Part shown: positions 43,502 to 51,692 of the stretch, one piece after another
Numbering within the stretch: position 1 is the first letter of the stretch
How the letters are laid out: each line of letters starts with the position of its first letter
Origin: Actinomycetota bacterium
GTDB taxonomy: Bacteria > Actinomycetota > Acidimicrobiia > Spongiisociales > UBA4744
NCBI GenBank assembly: GCA_013152275.1
Contig: JAADGS010000045.1
Location: 1-64,000 of the forward strand
DNA length: 64,000 nucleotides
Direction: 5' to 3'
Position numbers and translations under genes: made by a program
Notes under the pieces: generated by a model
The model's input: only the letters and a program-made list of their open reading frames with translations
What the model was told of the DNA's origin: nothing
Databases searched by the model: none

Positions 43502-43660
43502 CGGCACTCTCCTCCCTGTCCCGACCCAGGCTAGAGGCGGCCGGGCACCGCGGACATCCAAACTCGCAAACCGACCGTCGGACCCCCACCGACCGGGCCG
43601 AACGGCGTGGTTCGCGGCGTCTTGCAAGGAAACTCCTACAGGAACCGAACCTTTGCTCCG

Positions 43661-43861
43661 ATGTCGTCGGTGATGAGTACGGGCATCGAGTTTACGTTCA
43701 TGTGCACTCGCTGTGGGGAGAAGGCGGCCGCTGTCAAAGAGGGGCGCAAGGTGTTCCTCTGTGCAGCGTGTGCCTCCGACACCATGTGGCGCGACATGGT
43801 TTCCGTGATCCTCGACGGCCCGGATGTCGATCGAGGGAAAGACGATACCCGTCAGTCCTGA
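43661..43861 (+). CDS. Small double-CxxC zinc-ribbon protein
   Basis: Predicted 66-residue protein with MCTRCGEKAAAVKEGRKVFLCAACASD, a classic pair of CxxC knuckles for one zinc ion. A hydrophobic/charged tail follows. Two ATGs (43661, 43673) are possible and neither has a strong ribosome binding site. It is divergent from the zinc-finger gene upstream and overlaps the convergent ABC permease by ten bases. Its role is unknown; such ribbons often bind RNA or protein partners. Confidence 0.5.
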   Translation: MSSVMSTGIEFTFMCTRCGEKAAAVKEGRKVFLCAACASDTMWRDMVSVILDGPDVDRGKDDTRQS

Positions 43862-44721
43862 ATGCTCACCAACCACATGGCCAGCAGGTTCATCACAACT
43901 CCGAAGACGGTAACAACGATCAGATCCTGACCCACCGTCATCGAATGCCCGAAGACCTTGATTCCGAGACCGAAGTCGGGAAGCCGATCCAGTATGGCGG
44001 CCGGCAACCCCTGTGCGTTCAGGACCAATCTGCGCAACGGGTCGACCGCGTACGTGATCGGATTGATCTTGACGAGAATGGTCATCCATGCGGGCAGACC
44101 CTGGAGTGGAAAGAACACACCCGATAGAAAGATCATCGGAAAGGTGACGAACTGGTTGATCACCTGGAATGCCTCGGTACTGCGCATCCGTGCGGCAAGC
44201 GCGACACCCATCCCCGACAAGCCAAAAGCACCAAGGAACATCACCGGCCAGAGTTGGAGGACCAGCAGAGGCGTCAGAGTGACCCCGACGAGTGGGGCGA
44301 ACAGGAAGACGAGCGTTCCCTGAATCGTCGCGACAGTGGCACCGCCGAGGGTTTTGCCGAACGCCACCGAGGCACGATTGACGGGGGCGACAAGGACCTC
44401 CTTGAGGATGCCGAACTCACGATCGTAGACCAGCGAGATGCCGTTGAAGATCGAGGCAAAGAAGACGTTCATGGCGATGATTCCAGGAAAGATGAACTGC
44501 TTGAAGTCGATCGTCGGACCACCGGATCCGCCGCCGATCAGTGATCCCATCGCGCCGCTGAGTCCGCTGCCGAAGATCAGCAGGAAGATGATGGGCATCC
44601 CGAGAGACCCGGCGATCCTCGTCTTGTCCCGCCACCATCGAGTGATTTCCCTGCGCCAGATGATCCCCACTGCCGCGGCAGACGAAGGCCGTCGTCCATC
44701 ACGAGTTCCTGTGGCCATCAT
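43852..44721 (-). CDS. ABC-2 type exporter permease (DrrB-like)
   Basis: Predicted 289-residue membrane permease with six helices. The cytoplasmic N-terminus ends in an amphipathic RREITRWWRDKTR; helices include IIFLLIFGSGLSG, GIIAMNVFFASIFNGISLVYDREFGILKEVLVAPV (with the ABC-2 E-loop), FPMIFLSGVFFPL and a last helix near the C-terminus. The ABC-2 signature NPITYAVDPLRRLVL is present. It pairs with the ATPase gene, overlapping by ATGA. DrrAB-type pairs export drugs, lipids or polysaccharides; substrate unknown. Confidence 0.88.
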   Translation of the reverse strand: MMATGTRDGRRPSSAAAVGIIWRREITRWWRDKTRIAGSLGMPIIFLLIFGSGLSGAMGSLIGGGSGGPTIDFKQFIFPGIIAMNVFFASIFNGISLVYDREFGILKEVLVAPVNRASVAFGKTLGGATVATIQGTLVFLFAPLVGVTLTPLLVLQLWPVMFLGAFGLSGMGVALAARMRSTEAFQVINQFVTFPMIFLSGVFFPLQGLPAWMTILVKINPITYAVDPLRRLVLNAQGLPAAILDRLPDFGLGIKVFGHSMTVGQDLIVVTVFGVVMNLLAMWLVSIQD

Positions 44722-45707
44722 CCGTGCCCCCTTCGTCTGCGAACCATCATCTTGAGCCGGTTGCGGTTGAGATCACCCTGATCCAGCTCAGACTCCCGGA
44801 TGGTTCGTCCCGTCAGCTTCAGGAAGACATCGTCGAGGGTCGGCCTCCTGAGCTCGATCGCGTCGATACGACCCTTGAATCCCCTCGCAAGGTGTGGAAT
44901 GAAGGGCGCACCTTCTCGTACCTCGATTCGGACTTGGCCATTCCTCACCGTCGTCGTAACAGGCTCGGTGGAGAGGAACTCGACGAGATCGCCCGGGTCC
45001 GGCGTCGTTACGGTGATCATGTCGCCGCCGACCATGCGCTTGAGACCCTCGGGGGTGTCGAGTGCAACGATACTCGCGTGGTCCATGATGGCGATTCGGT
45101 CGCAGAACTCGGCTTCGTCCATGTAGTGCGTGGTCATGAAGATCGTGATTCCGGTTTCCTCGCGCAGTCGCTTGATGTGGTCCCACATGCTGCGTCGGGT
45201 CTGGGGGTCAAGACCGATCGTCGGCTCATCGAGAAAGAGGATTTCGGGAGTGTGTAGAAGCCCTCTCGCGATCTCGAGCCGGCGTTTCATGCCACCGGAG
45301 AACTTCTCGACGATGTCATCGGCTCGAGTATCGAGGTCGACGAGCTTCAGGAGTTCGTCGATCCGGCGCCTCCGAATCTGCGGCGGGACATGGTAGAGAA
45401 CGCCATGGAAGTTCAGGTTTTCACGGGCCGTGAGGCGGTCGTCGAGGCTTGGTTCCTGGAAGACGATGCCGATCGCCGAGCGCACCGCGCTCTGGTCGGA
45501 TCTGATGTCGTGTCCAGCAACGGTTGCGGTACCCGCCGATGGTTTGAGGAGGGTTGTCAGCATCGAGATCGTCGTCGTCTTACCCGCGCCGTTCGGCCCG
45601 AGAAAACCGAACACCTCGCCCTTATCGACCCAAAAGCCGATCCCATCAACCGCAAGAAGATCCTTGAAACGCCTGCTCAGGGCGTTCACATCGATCGCTC
45701 GAGTCAT
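44718..45707 (-). CDS. ABC transporter ATPase (DrrA-like)
   Basis: Predicted 329-residue ATPase of the DrrA/CcmA group. Walker A GPNGAGKT (37-44), Q-loop VFQEPSLDDRLTARENL, signature FSGGMKRRLEIARGL, Walker B EILFLDEPT, H-loop MTTHYMDEAE. A C-terminal extension of about 100 residues (ITVTTPDPGDLVEFL...LRRPTLDDVFLKLTG) is typical of DrrA ATPases. The ATG at 45707 was selected over an upstream frame because GAGGACGGGG precedes it. It energises the permease encoded next. Confidence 0.93.
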   Translation of the reverse strand: MTRAIDVNALSRRFKDLLAVDGIGFWVDKGEVFGFLGPNGAGKTTTISMLTTLLKPSAGTATVAGHDIRSDQSAVRSAIGIVFQEPSLDDRLTARENLNFHGVLYHVPPQIRRRRIDELLKLVDLDTRADDIVEKFSGGMKRRLEIARGLLHTPEILFLDEPTIGLDPQTRRSMWDHIKRLREETGITIFMTTHYMDEAEFCDRIAIMDHASIVALDTPEGLKRMVGGDMITVTTPDPGDLVEFLSTEPVTTTVRNGQVRIEVREGAPFIPHLARGFKGRIDAIELRRPTLDDVFLKLTGRTIRESELDQGDLNRNRLKMMVRRRRGHG

Positions 45708-45778
45708 ATCCCCGTCCTCTCGAGACGAGGTTAGTGCCGTCCATGTGAGTCTCATTGCACCGCTCCGGCACGGGCCTC

Positions 45779-45784
45779 TACCGT
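45779..45784 (+). promoter_or_regulatory. TACCGT -10 box before membrane protein
   Basis: TACCGT lies 6 bases before the ATG at 45791, with TTGCAC 18 bases upstream as a fair -35. No Shine-Dalgarno fits, so a leaderless mRNA is likely. Confidence 0.4.
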
Positions 45785-45790
45785 TGGGGT

Positions 45791-46126
45791 ATGTATCGGC
45801 GAACCGGCATCATCCTCATCATCGTCGCCATGGGCCTGAGCATCTGGATGCTTGCGACACCTGTCCGCCATTTCACCGGGTATCTCATCGGAGGAGGTGA
45901 AGTTGAAAAGGCGTACACGACGTGCGGGATGACGATCGAGGTTCTTTCCGGGCGATTCGATGAAGAAGTCGGGACACCCGGTGCGCGCGAAGACTGCGTA
46001 AAGGAGGCGCGGGGTCGCGTTGCCTACGTGATCGTCGTTGCCGTGCCCCTGCTACTGCTTGCGAGTTTCGCGATCGCGCAGGGGAAGTTCCCGAACCTGC
46101 CCCTGCCTTGGCAGTCGGCCGTGTGA
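45791..46126 (+). CDS. Two-helix membrane protein of unknown function
   Basis: Predicted 111-residue protein with an N-terminal helix (TGIILIIVAMGLSIWMLATPV) and a second near the C-terminus (VAYVIVVAVPLLLLASFAIA). Between them lies an outward domain of about 55 residues with two Cys (TTCGMTIEV, EDCVKE) that could pair. It is divergent from the DrrA-like ATPase. The ATG at 45791 follows TACCGT closely. Not recognised. Confidence 0.6.
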   Translation: MYRRTGIILIIVAMGLSIWMLATPVRHFTGYLIGGGEVEKAYTTCGMTIEVLSGRFDEEVGTPGAREDCVKEARGRVAYVIVVAVPLLLLASFAIAQGKFPNLPLPWQSAV

Positions 46127-46300
46127 CGCCGGCGTGCGGGCAAGCGGCGGAAACGGTTCCAGGTGGCCGGTTGCCGGCCCGAGTTGTCGCTCTCAGGCTG
46201 CAGGCCCACGAGTCGGACCACCCACAAGAGGAGAGACGTGATCCTCGAGCTGGGTGCCATCCGCCGCCAGGCGGACTCGTCGGCAGGAGCCGGAAACGAT

Positions 46301-47206
46301 CTAGGGGGTCTCCGCCCTGGAAGCGAGGAACGCTCCAATGAGCACGACGGCGGTTCCCGCAATCGACAGGAGCGCTGCATGCTCGCCGTGCAAGAAGACC
46401 CCGAGCAGGATCGCCACGACCGGCAGGAAGTAGATCGCTATCGAGGCGCGGGCCGCCCCGACCCGGCCGGCGAGCGCGGTCATTGCGAGGAACGCGAGCC
46501 CCGTTCCGAACACACCCAAAGTCGCCACTGCCGCCAGGGGACCCCATGCGAAGCGCACCTGTCCCACATGAGCCAACCCGAACGGAGTCACGAGTATGAC
46601 CGCCACGAGTTGGGCCCGCAGGATCACCGGGAACGCGCCATACCGCTGCTGAAGTGGGACAGCAATGTTGACAGAGATTGCGTAGGAGATCGTGGCGGCG
46701 AGCACCAGCAAGGTACCGCGAAGGACCGACGACCCCCCTTCGATACCCGGAAGGCTGATCGCGACGATCCCGACGAGACCGAGCGAGACACCCACGATCT
46801 GATAGCGGCCTGGAGCCTTGCGGAGCAGAAGGGCCGCGATGATTGCAGAGAAGATCGGCATCGACCCGTTGAGCATGCCGGCGAGAGAGGATGCGATCCA
46901 CTGTTGGGCGATGGGGAAGAGGAGCATGGGCAACCCCATCCACAGGACACCGAGGAGAACGATTCGTGGAAGGTCCATCCGGTCCACCGGCCGCCTCGAA
47001 GCCGGAAACAGAGCGAGGGTGGCTGCGCCCACGGTGAGGCGAAGCAGCGCGACGAGCGTCGGGGGGAACGCCTCGAGTCCGATGGCAATGAGCAGAAACG
47101 ACGAGCCCCAGATGAGCGCGATCCCGGTGAGCAGACCCCAGTCGGTGAGCCCGAAGGCAGCTCGCCGGATCCCCGGAGCAGTCGAGAGGAGTGAAGACGC
47201 CCGCAT
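46301..47206 (-). CDS. EamA/DMT-family transporter
   Basis: Predicted 301-residue permease with ten helices and two EamA repeats (first LTGIALIWGSSFLLIAIGLEAFPP; second after SVLRGTLLVLAATISYAISVNIAVPL). Such proteins export amino acids or other metabolites. The repeat boundary and the conserved LNGSMPIFSAIIAALLLRK fit the drug/metabolite transporter superfamily. The ATG at 47206 has no Shine-Dalgarno, but TACCCT ends 7 bases upstream. The gene stands alone between a membrane-protein gene and an MFS gene. Confidence 0.87.
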   Translation of the reverse strand: MRASSLLSTAPGIRRAAFGLTDWGLLTGIALIWGSSFLLIAIGLEAFPPTLVALLRLTVGAATLALFPASRRPVDRMDLPRIVLLGVLWMGLPMLLFPIAQQWIASSLAGMLNGSMPIFSAIIAALLLRKAPGRYQIVGVSLGLVGIVAISLPGIEGGSSVLRGTLLVLAATISYAISVNIAVPLQQRYGAFPVILRAQLVAVILVTPFGLAHVGQVRFAWGPLAAVATLGVFGTGLAFLAMTALAGRVGAARASIAIYFLPVVAILLGVFLHGEHAALLSIAGTAVVLIGAFLASRAETP

Positions 47207-47213
47207 CGACCGC

Positions 47214-47219
47214 AGGGTA
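47214..47219 (-). promoter_or_regulatory. TACCCT -10 box before EamA gene
   Basis: TACCCT on the minus strand, 7 bases before the ATG, with no Shine-Dalgarno. Confidence 0.3.
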
Positions 47220-47236
47220 ATGCCAGGGGAGATGTC

Positions 47237-48475
47237 TCAGGCCGGCTGGTCGTACTCTGCGACGTTGCGGGCAGACCAGACGACCGTGCGAGAGAGGTAT
47301 ATGGCGAAGAGGACGATGAGGATCGGGCCGAGCCGCACGATCGTCAGCAGGCCGATGCGATCCGCCAGAGCCGTGCCGAACAAGGCACCGAAGGGGACCG
47401 TGCTCCATGCGAGGCCCCGCCCGGCGGCGCTCACCCTCCCAAGGAGATACTGTGGCGTGTAGAGCTGGCGCATCGTGAGCAGACTCACATTGGTCCAAAC
47501 GAGTCCGGCGAACCCCACCGCCAAGACGCTCGTGACGACCAAGAGGTTGCTCGACCAGGTGAGGCCAAACATGCCAAAACCGAAGATCGCGAATCCGAAC
47601 ACGTAGGTACGGCCGATGTGGATACGATCGATGACTCTCGGTGCGCTTATCGCTCCGATGATGCCACCGGCGCCCATCCCGACGAAGAAGATCCCGAGTC
47701 GCGCCGGATCATCCGTCCCGAGAAGCTGGGCTCCGATCAGCACGAGGGTTGCTTCGATGAATCCGGTGATGAAGTTGGCGAGTCCTCCACCGAGCGTGGT
47801 CAGGCGGATCCTTCGTTCGGACCACAGGTGTGCCCATCCTTCTCGCAGATTCTCAAAGAAACGGTCGCCGGAACCGAGGACGCGCTTCGGAACTCGGGAC
47901 AAGTAGATGAATGACAAGGCAGACACGAGAAAGGTCAATCCGTTGAAAGCAAACGCGGCTGGGAAGCCCGCGGCCTTCACGATCAGCCCACCGGTGAGAG
48001 GCCCGAGCAGAAAAGCGATCTGTTGAGAAAGCGAGAGCCGACCGTTCGCCCGAGTCAAACCCAGTCCCGCGGCCACCGACGGGATGAAAGCCTGCAAAGA
48101 GGCGTTGAAGGAAGCGGCAAGACTGCCGGCTACAAAGGCAAACGCGAACAGGCCCCACGTGGTGAAAGTGCCCTCGCGAGCCATGACCGCAAGTGAGAAG
48201 AACGCGGCGGCTCGTGCCAGCTCGTTGATGACGATGATCCAGCGCAGCCGGTACCGGTCCAACAGGGTTGCGCCGACAAAACCGAAGAGAAGTGTGGGTA
48301 GGTTCTCGGCCGCAGACAGGAGCCCGAAATCGAACGCCCGTTGCGAGAGCATCGCGAGAAAGAGTGGGACCGTCAGGTACGCGACGTAGTCGCCAAACAG
48401 AGAAACTGTCTGTCCCGTCCAGACGATTGAGAAGTTCCGGGCAGGCGGAACCGTCCTGTGCGTGCCTTGGCTCAC
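47237..48475 (-). CDS. MFS transporter
   Basis: Predicted 412-residue major facilitator with 12 helices. The opening FSIVWTGQTVSLFGDYVAYLTVPLFL and the loop LLDRYRLRWIIVINELARA match the enterobactin exporter/MFS_3 group, as does the shorter-than-average length. Substrate is probably a small hydrophobic compound or siderophore, not determinable. GTG start at 48475 lacks a Shine-Dalgarno but has TAGGCT 8 bases upstream. It is followed 30 bases later by the EamA gene with its own -10-like box. Confidence 0.85.
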   Translation of the reverse strand: MSQGTHRTVPPARNFSIVWTGQTVSLFGDYVAYLTVPLFLAMLSQRAFDFGLLSAAENLPTLLFGFVGATLLDRYRLRWIIVINELARAAAFFSLAVMAREGTFTTWGLFAFAFVAGSLAASFNASLQAFIPSVAAGLGLTRANGRLSLSQQIAFLLGPLTGGLIVKAAGFPAAFAFNGLTFLVSALSFIYLSRVPKRVLGSGDRFFENLREGWAHLWSERRIRLTTLGGGLANFITGFIEATLVLIGAQLLGTDDPARLGIFFVGMGAGGIIGAISAPRVIDRIHIGRTYVFGFAIFGFGMFGLTWSSNLLVVTSVLAVGFAGLVWTNVSLLTMRQLYTPQYLLGRVSAAGRGLAWSTVPFGALFGTALADRIGLLTIVRLGPILIVLFAIYLSRTVVWSARNVAEYDQPA

Positions 48476-48483
48476 GATTCACC

Positions 48484-48489
48484 AGCCTA
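48484..48489 (-). promoter_or_regulatory. TAGGCT -10 box before MFS gene
   Basis: TAGGCT on the minus strand, 8 bases before the GTG at 48475; no Shine-Dalgarno. Confidence 0.35.
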
Positions 48490-48538
48490 GTGGGGGATGA
48501 GGGCGCGATGCCTGAAAGTTTGCCGTCCGCCGGCGGTG

Positions 48539-48745
48539 GGGAGGCACGTACCGCAGCGGCTTTGCGCCGGGGTAGCGGGTCTTCGTCGGGGAGCGGAACG
48601 ACCGCAGGGAGGCACGTACCGCAGCGCCTTTGCGCCGATGTAGGGAGGTCTTGCCTTGGGAGCGGAGCGACCGTCGGGGAAGTGCGCTGAAGCCGGGAGG
48701 GAGGAGAGCAGCGCAGCGGACCTTGCGGCCGGTGTAGGAGGGAAT
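48539..48745. repeat. 68-bp imperfect tandem repeat in a 430-base intergenic region
   Basis: Copy 1 starts 48539 and copy 2 starts 48607 (GGGAGGCACGTACCGCAGCG core, then TTTGCGCC and GAGCGGANCGACCG); a shorter third copy starts near 48699. No gene is supported in 48490-48888. The GC-rich, GCGGAGCGACCG-like words suggest a REP-type element. Confidence 0.7.
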
Positions 48746-48888
48746 GCGCTTCAGGGAGTGCTCAACAGGATCCTTGCGTGTTGCAGATGGTCTGTCGTAC
48801 CGGGCACCCTGACCGGCTCTCGGAGGTCATCCGCGATCGAGGGATGCAATCTCGAGGAATTGATTCGCCCATGAATCGGGCGCTCGGG

Positions 48889-48894
48889 TAGCCT
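48889..48894 (+). promoter_or_regulatory. TAGCCT -10 box before small membrane-protein pair
   Basis: TAGCCT lies 10 bases before the ATG at 48905; GGTGG is the only weak ribosome-binding candidate. Confidence 0.35.
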
Positions 48895-48904
48895 CGGTGG
48901 CGTC

Positions 48905-49198
48905 ATGAGTGATGTAAGCGAGATTCCTGAGCAGGTCGGAGAACTCATCGACCTGTCCAAGCAATACCTGCGGGAGCAGACCATCGAACCTGCAAAGCGA
49001 CTCGGAAGGGTCGCGGGGATGGGCTTCGCTGCGGCGGTGTTGTTCTCCATCGGTGCGCTTCTCCTTGCAATCGCAGGCACGAGGGTGCTGATCGGCGTGC
49101 TTCCCGATGGCGCCCTGTGGAGCGCTCTCGGTCTGCTCATCTCCGTCATCGTCCTTTCCGGAGTGGCCGGTCTGATCATGTGGAGGGCAACCCGCTGA
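48905..49198 (+). CDS. Phage-holin-superfamily-like membrane protein
   Basis: Predicted 97-residue protein: an amphipathic N-terminal helix (VSEIPEQVGELIDLSKQYLREQTIEPAKRLGRV) and two transmembrane helices (FAAAVLFSIGALLLAIAGTRVLIGVL and ALGLLISVIVLSGVAGLIMW). The layout resembles the actinobacterial Holin-X/DUF1469 group, general membrane proteins rather than lysis proteins. It overlaps the next gene by one base, so they form a two-gene unit of small membrane proteins. Confidence 0.68.
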   Translation: MSDVSEIPEQVGELIDLSKQYLREQTIEPAKRLGRVAGMGFAAAVLFSIGALLLAIAGTRVLIGVLPDGALWSALGLLISVIVLSGVAGLIMWRATR

Positions 49199-49389
49199 TG
49201 GTCGAACGAGCAGATATCGAAGCAAAAGCCCGGGAGATCGAGCAAGCTCTGAGCGACACGAAAGAGAGCGTTCAGCAAAAGGGCGTTGTCATAGCCCTCG
49301 GTGTGATCGCCGTTGTCGTGCTCGCGTTCATGATCGGCCGGCGTCGGGGGAACCGATCGAGAGCGGTCGTAAAGGTCTACCGCTCCTGA
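49198..49389 (+). CDS. Small single-helix membrane protein
   Basis: Predicted 63-residue protein: N-terminal Glu/Lys-rich helix of about 28 residues (ADIEAKAREIEQALSDTKESV), one transmembrane helix (GVVIALGVIAVVVLAFMIG) and a basic tail (RRRGNRSR). The ATG at 49198 overlaps the previous stop by one base. It is probably a partner of the preceding membrane protein. Its 3' end overlaps the convergent gene by 13 bases. Confidence 0.62.
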   Translation: MVERADIEAKAREIEQALSDTKESVQQKGVVIALGVIAVVVLAFMIGRRRGNRSRAVVKVYRS

Positions 49390-49571
49390 GGTTCGAGTCG
49401 GATCTCGACGGTGTCGCCGGGCCGGAGACGCTGCTTGTATACCAGCGCGTCGCCACTCGGCTTCCGGAGCCACCTGAACCCCAGAAGCGCTGCTCCGATC
49501 AGGATCAGCCGGGCATCACCCGTTCGCAGACCCCGGAAAGCACTTTGCACGGCGATACGACCCAATTGCAT
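49377..49571 (-). CDS. Small conserved-looking membrane-associated protein
   Basis: Predicted 64-residue protein with a short hydrophobic segment (ARLILIGAALLGFRWL) and a C-terminal segment LVYKQRLRPGDTVEIRLEP that reads like a beta-rich tail. I recall similar small proteins next to holin-like genes in other actinobacteria, without function. ATG start at 49571; ribosome binding site weak. Convergent with the previous unit. Confidence 0.55.
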   Translation of the reverse strand: MQLGRIAVQSAFRGLRTGDARLILIGAALLGFRWLRKPSGDALVYKQRLRPGDTVEIRLEPQER

Positions 49572-49672
49572 GGAGCCAGCGTAGTTGTCCCAATCCCTGT
49601 GCGTCGCACTCCGAGTGTCTCGGCCTCCGCCCGCGGAACCGGTATCGGTACGTCAAAGGTGCACAAACCGCG

Positions 49673-49678
49673 TAGAGT
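49673..49678 (+). promoter_or_regulatory. TAGAGT -10 box of the ttuBA-trmI unit
   Basis: TAGAGT lies 6 bases before the ATG at 49685 without a Shine-Dalgarno; -35 weak. Confidence 0.35.
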
Positions 49679-49684
49679 ACGGGC

Positions 49685-49786
49685 ATGCTCAATGAAACCA
49701 TGAAGAAGATCGTGATCTGGGTGATCGTGCTCGGGATGGTCCTGTCACTCGCCGCCGGGCTCGCTGCAGTGGTCTTCTCTTCGTGA
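49685..49786 (+). CDS. 33-residue single-helix peptide at head of ttuBA unit
   Basis: ATG at 49685 opens a 33-residue frame starting MLNETMKKIVIWVIVLGMVL and continuing as one hydrophobic helix (SLAAGLAAVVFSS). It would be a single-span membrane micropeptide. Its TGA overlaps the GTG of ttuB (GTGA), the same coupling used throughout this operon, which argues that it is translated. Function unknown; it may simply serve to couple ribosomes into ttuB. Confidence 0.55.
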   Translation: MLNETMKKIVIWVIVLGMVLSLAAGLAAVVFSS

Positions 49787-49977
49787 AGGTCATCCGCCGC
49801 CACCCTCGACGCGAAATCCACATCGAAGGGCCCATGACGGTGCGTGCTCTCCTCGAACACCTGGACATCGTCCCCGAGACGGTATTGGTGATCCGCGACA
49901 GCGACCTGCTCACCCGTGATCAGCGGCTGGAGGCAGACGACACGGTGGAGTTACGGCCGGTCATTTCGGGGGGCTGA
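49783..49977 (+). CDS. ttuB: Ubiquitin-like sulfur carrier (TtuB/MoaD/ThiS family)
   Basis: Predicted 64-residue beta-grasp protein ending in the diagnostic Gly-Gly (VISGG). The pattern MTVRALLEHLDIVPETVLVIRDSDLLTRDQRLEADDTVELRPVISGG is that of the ThiS/MoaD/TtuB group. After adenylation by an E1-like enzyme (not in this window) the C-terminal thiocarboxylate would donate sulfur. Its one-base overlap with ttuA makes TtuB the most likely assignment; in Thermus, TtuB supplies sulfur for 2-thioribothymidine at tRNA position 54 and can also be conjugated to proteins. Confidence 0.82.
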   Translation: MKVIRRHPRREIHIEGPMTVRALLEHLDIVPETVLVIRDSDLLTRDQRLEADDTVELRPVISGG

Positions 49978-50867
49978 TGCGCTGTCGCGTATGTAGAGGG
50001 AGCGCGGCCATCGAGGTAAAGCGTCACAATGCGGCGTTCTGTGGACAGCACTTCATCGATCATGTGCGTAGACAAGTTGGACGAACCATTCACGACCACG
50101 CCATGTTCGGTCCCGACGAACGTCTTGCGGTCGGTGTGTCGGGAGGCAAGGACAGCCTGGCGCTCTGGGACATCTTGCATCACCTCGGCTATCGGGCTGA
50201 AGGGATCTATCTCGACCTCGGCATCGGGGCCTACTCGCAGGACAGTCTGAGCCGAGTCGAGGCCTTCGCCGAAGAACGGGATCTGATTCTGCATTCGGTC
50301 AGCCTGCTGCAGCACTACGGATTCTCGATTCCCGATGCTGCGAAGGCGACTCGGCGCACGCCCTGTTCTGCATGCGGCCTCTCCAAGCGGTACGTCCTGA
50401 ATGAGGAGGCGACACGCCGGGGCTTTGATGTTCTCGTGATGGGACATAATCTGGACGACGAGGCTGCGACGCTCTTCTCCAACGTGCTCAACTGGAACAT
50501 GGAATACCTGGGCAGACAGCGCCCTGTTCTTCCGGCTTCGGACGGTTTGGCCAAGAAGGTGAAGCCGCTGATTCGCGTCGCCGAACGAGAGACCGCCGCG
50601 TACGCGGTTCTCGCCGGGATCGACTACGAGGTGGAGGAGTGTCCGCTTGTGGGAGGAAACACGGTCAATCGTCTCAAGGAATGGATGGCCATGCTCGAAC
50701 ATGACTCGCCGGGAGTCACCCAGCACTTCCTCGGGGGCTTCTTCGGCAGGGCCTCACATGCATTCGCAGTCGATATTCCCGACCTGCATCCCTGCTCCAA
50801 GTGCGAAAGGCCGACCACCGGCGAGCGGTGCGCCTTCTGCAGGCTTCAGGAAAGAGCGGTGACATGA
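49977..50867 (+). CDS. ttuA: tRNA 2-thiolation enzyme TtuA
   Basis: Predicted 296-residue enzyme that thiolates U54 (or T54) of tRNA. It has an N-terminal zinc site (CRVC at 3-6, CGQH at 22-25), the PP-loop SGGKDS (55-60), cluster-binding cysteines Cys130, Cys133 (PCSACG) and Cys222 (EECPLVG), and a C-terminal CSKCERP...CAFC zinc ribbon. The three cluster cysteines fall at the same numbers I recall for Thermus/Thermotoga TtuA, which hold a 4Fe-4S cluster. The two zinc fingers distinguish it from TtcA. It overlaps trmI by ATGA. Confidence 0.9.
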   Translation: MRCRVCRGSAAIEVKRHNAAFCGQHFIDHVRRQVGRTIHDHAMFGPDERLAVGVSGGKDSLALWDILHHLGYRAEGIYLDLGIGAYSQDSLSRVEAFAEERDLILHSVSLLQHYGFSIPDAAKATRRTPCSACGLSKRYVLNEEATRRGFDVLVMGHNLDDEAATLFSNVLNWNMEYLGRQRPVLPASDGLAKKVKPLIRVAERETAAYAVLAGIDYEVEECPLVGGNTVNRLKEWMAMLEHDSPGVTQHFLGGFFGRASHAFAVDIPDLHPCSKCERPTTGERCAFCRLQERAVT

Positions 50868-51637
50868 GGTTCGAAGCCGACGATCTCTGCCTGCTCGTCG
50901 ACTTCAAGGGAAGACGCTATCTCCTCACACTGCGAGAAGATGGTGAGTTTCATTCGCATCTCGGCGTGATCCCGCACACAGACCTGATCGGCATACAGGA
51001 AGGCTCTCTGGTTTCGACGGGAAGCGGGAGCAAGCTGCTGGCCATTCGTCCACGGTTCGTTGACTACGTGCTGAAGATGCGCAGGGGCGCGCAAGTCGTC
51101 TACCCGAAGGACGTTGGCCCCATTCTCGTCTACGGAGATATCAAGCCGGGCAGCATCGTTCTGGAAGCAGGCACCGGATCCGGAGCCCTCACCATCGCTC
51201 TTGTGCGCGCCGTCGGGCCGAACGGACGTGTGGTCAGTGTCGAACGTCGCGAAGATCACGCAGCGCATGCCCGCCGCAGCATCGAACGATTCTTCGGTGA
51301 GATTCCTTCGACCCTCGATCTGCGCGTCGGAGATGTCGAGACCGAAGCCGAGACCGTACACGCGGACCGGCTCGTTCTCGATCTCCCCGAACCGTGGCAC
51401 ATCGCCCGTGCAGGCGGCCACATGGAACCCGGAGGCGTCTTCATCGCGTACCTCCCCACCGTGCCGCAGGTACAGACACTCGTGGAAACGATGCGAGACG
51501 TCGGCTCGTTCGCGCTGATCGATGTCTTCGAGACGCTGCACCGCACCTGGAAGGTGGAAGGACGATCGGTCCGTCCTGATCACCGCATGGTCGGACACAC
51601 CGGGTTCGTGGTTATCGGGCGGAGAAGCAATACGTGA
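50864..51637 (+). CDS. trmI: tRNA (adenine-58-N1)-methyltransferase
   Basis: Predicted 257-residue SAM-dependent enzyme making m1A58 in the tRNA T loop. Family motifs are the N-terminal beta domain (GEFHSHLGVIPHTDLIG), YPKDVGPILVYGDIKPGSIVLEAGTGSGALTIAL (SAM site) and DLPEPW. It corresponds to Rv2118c, which sits upstream of the proteasome genes in mycobacteria. Coupling to ttuA is meaningful: m1A58 promotes thiolation at position 54 in Thermus, so both enzymes act on the same T arm. ATG overlaps the ttuA stop. Confidence 0.93.
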   Translation: MRFEADDLCLLVDFKGRRYLLTLREDGEFHSHLGVIPHTDLIGIQEGSLVSTGSGSKLLAIRPRFVDYVLKMRRGAQVVYPKDVGPILVYGDIKPGSIVLEAGTGSGALTIALVRAVGPNGRVVSVERREDHAAHARRSIERFFGEIPSTLDLRVGDVETEAETVHADRLVLDLPEPWHIARAGGHMEPGGVFIAYLPTVPQVQTLVETMRDVGSFALIDVFETLHRTWKVEGRSVRPDHRMVGHTGFVVIGRRSNT

Positions 51638-51638
51638 G

Positions 51639-51662
51639 GGAAGGCCCCATGTGGGGCCTTCC
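51639..51662. terminator. Terminator hairpin between trmI and ferredoxin
   Basis: Perfect 10-bp stem GGAAGGCCCC (51639-51648) / GGGGCCTTCC (51653-51662) with an ATGT loop, directly after the trmI stop and before the end of the convergent ferredoxin gene. It could serve both strands. Confidence 0.65.
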
Positions 51663-51692
51663 TCCACCATACGTTCGCTGAAAGGAACTGGT

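Noticed and set aside
49977-50867. TtcA (tRNA 2-thiocytidine enzyme) instead of TtuA
   Set aside because: N- and C-terminal zinc fingers, cluster cysteines at 130/133/222 and a coupled GG-ending sulfur carrier all favour TtuA.
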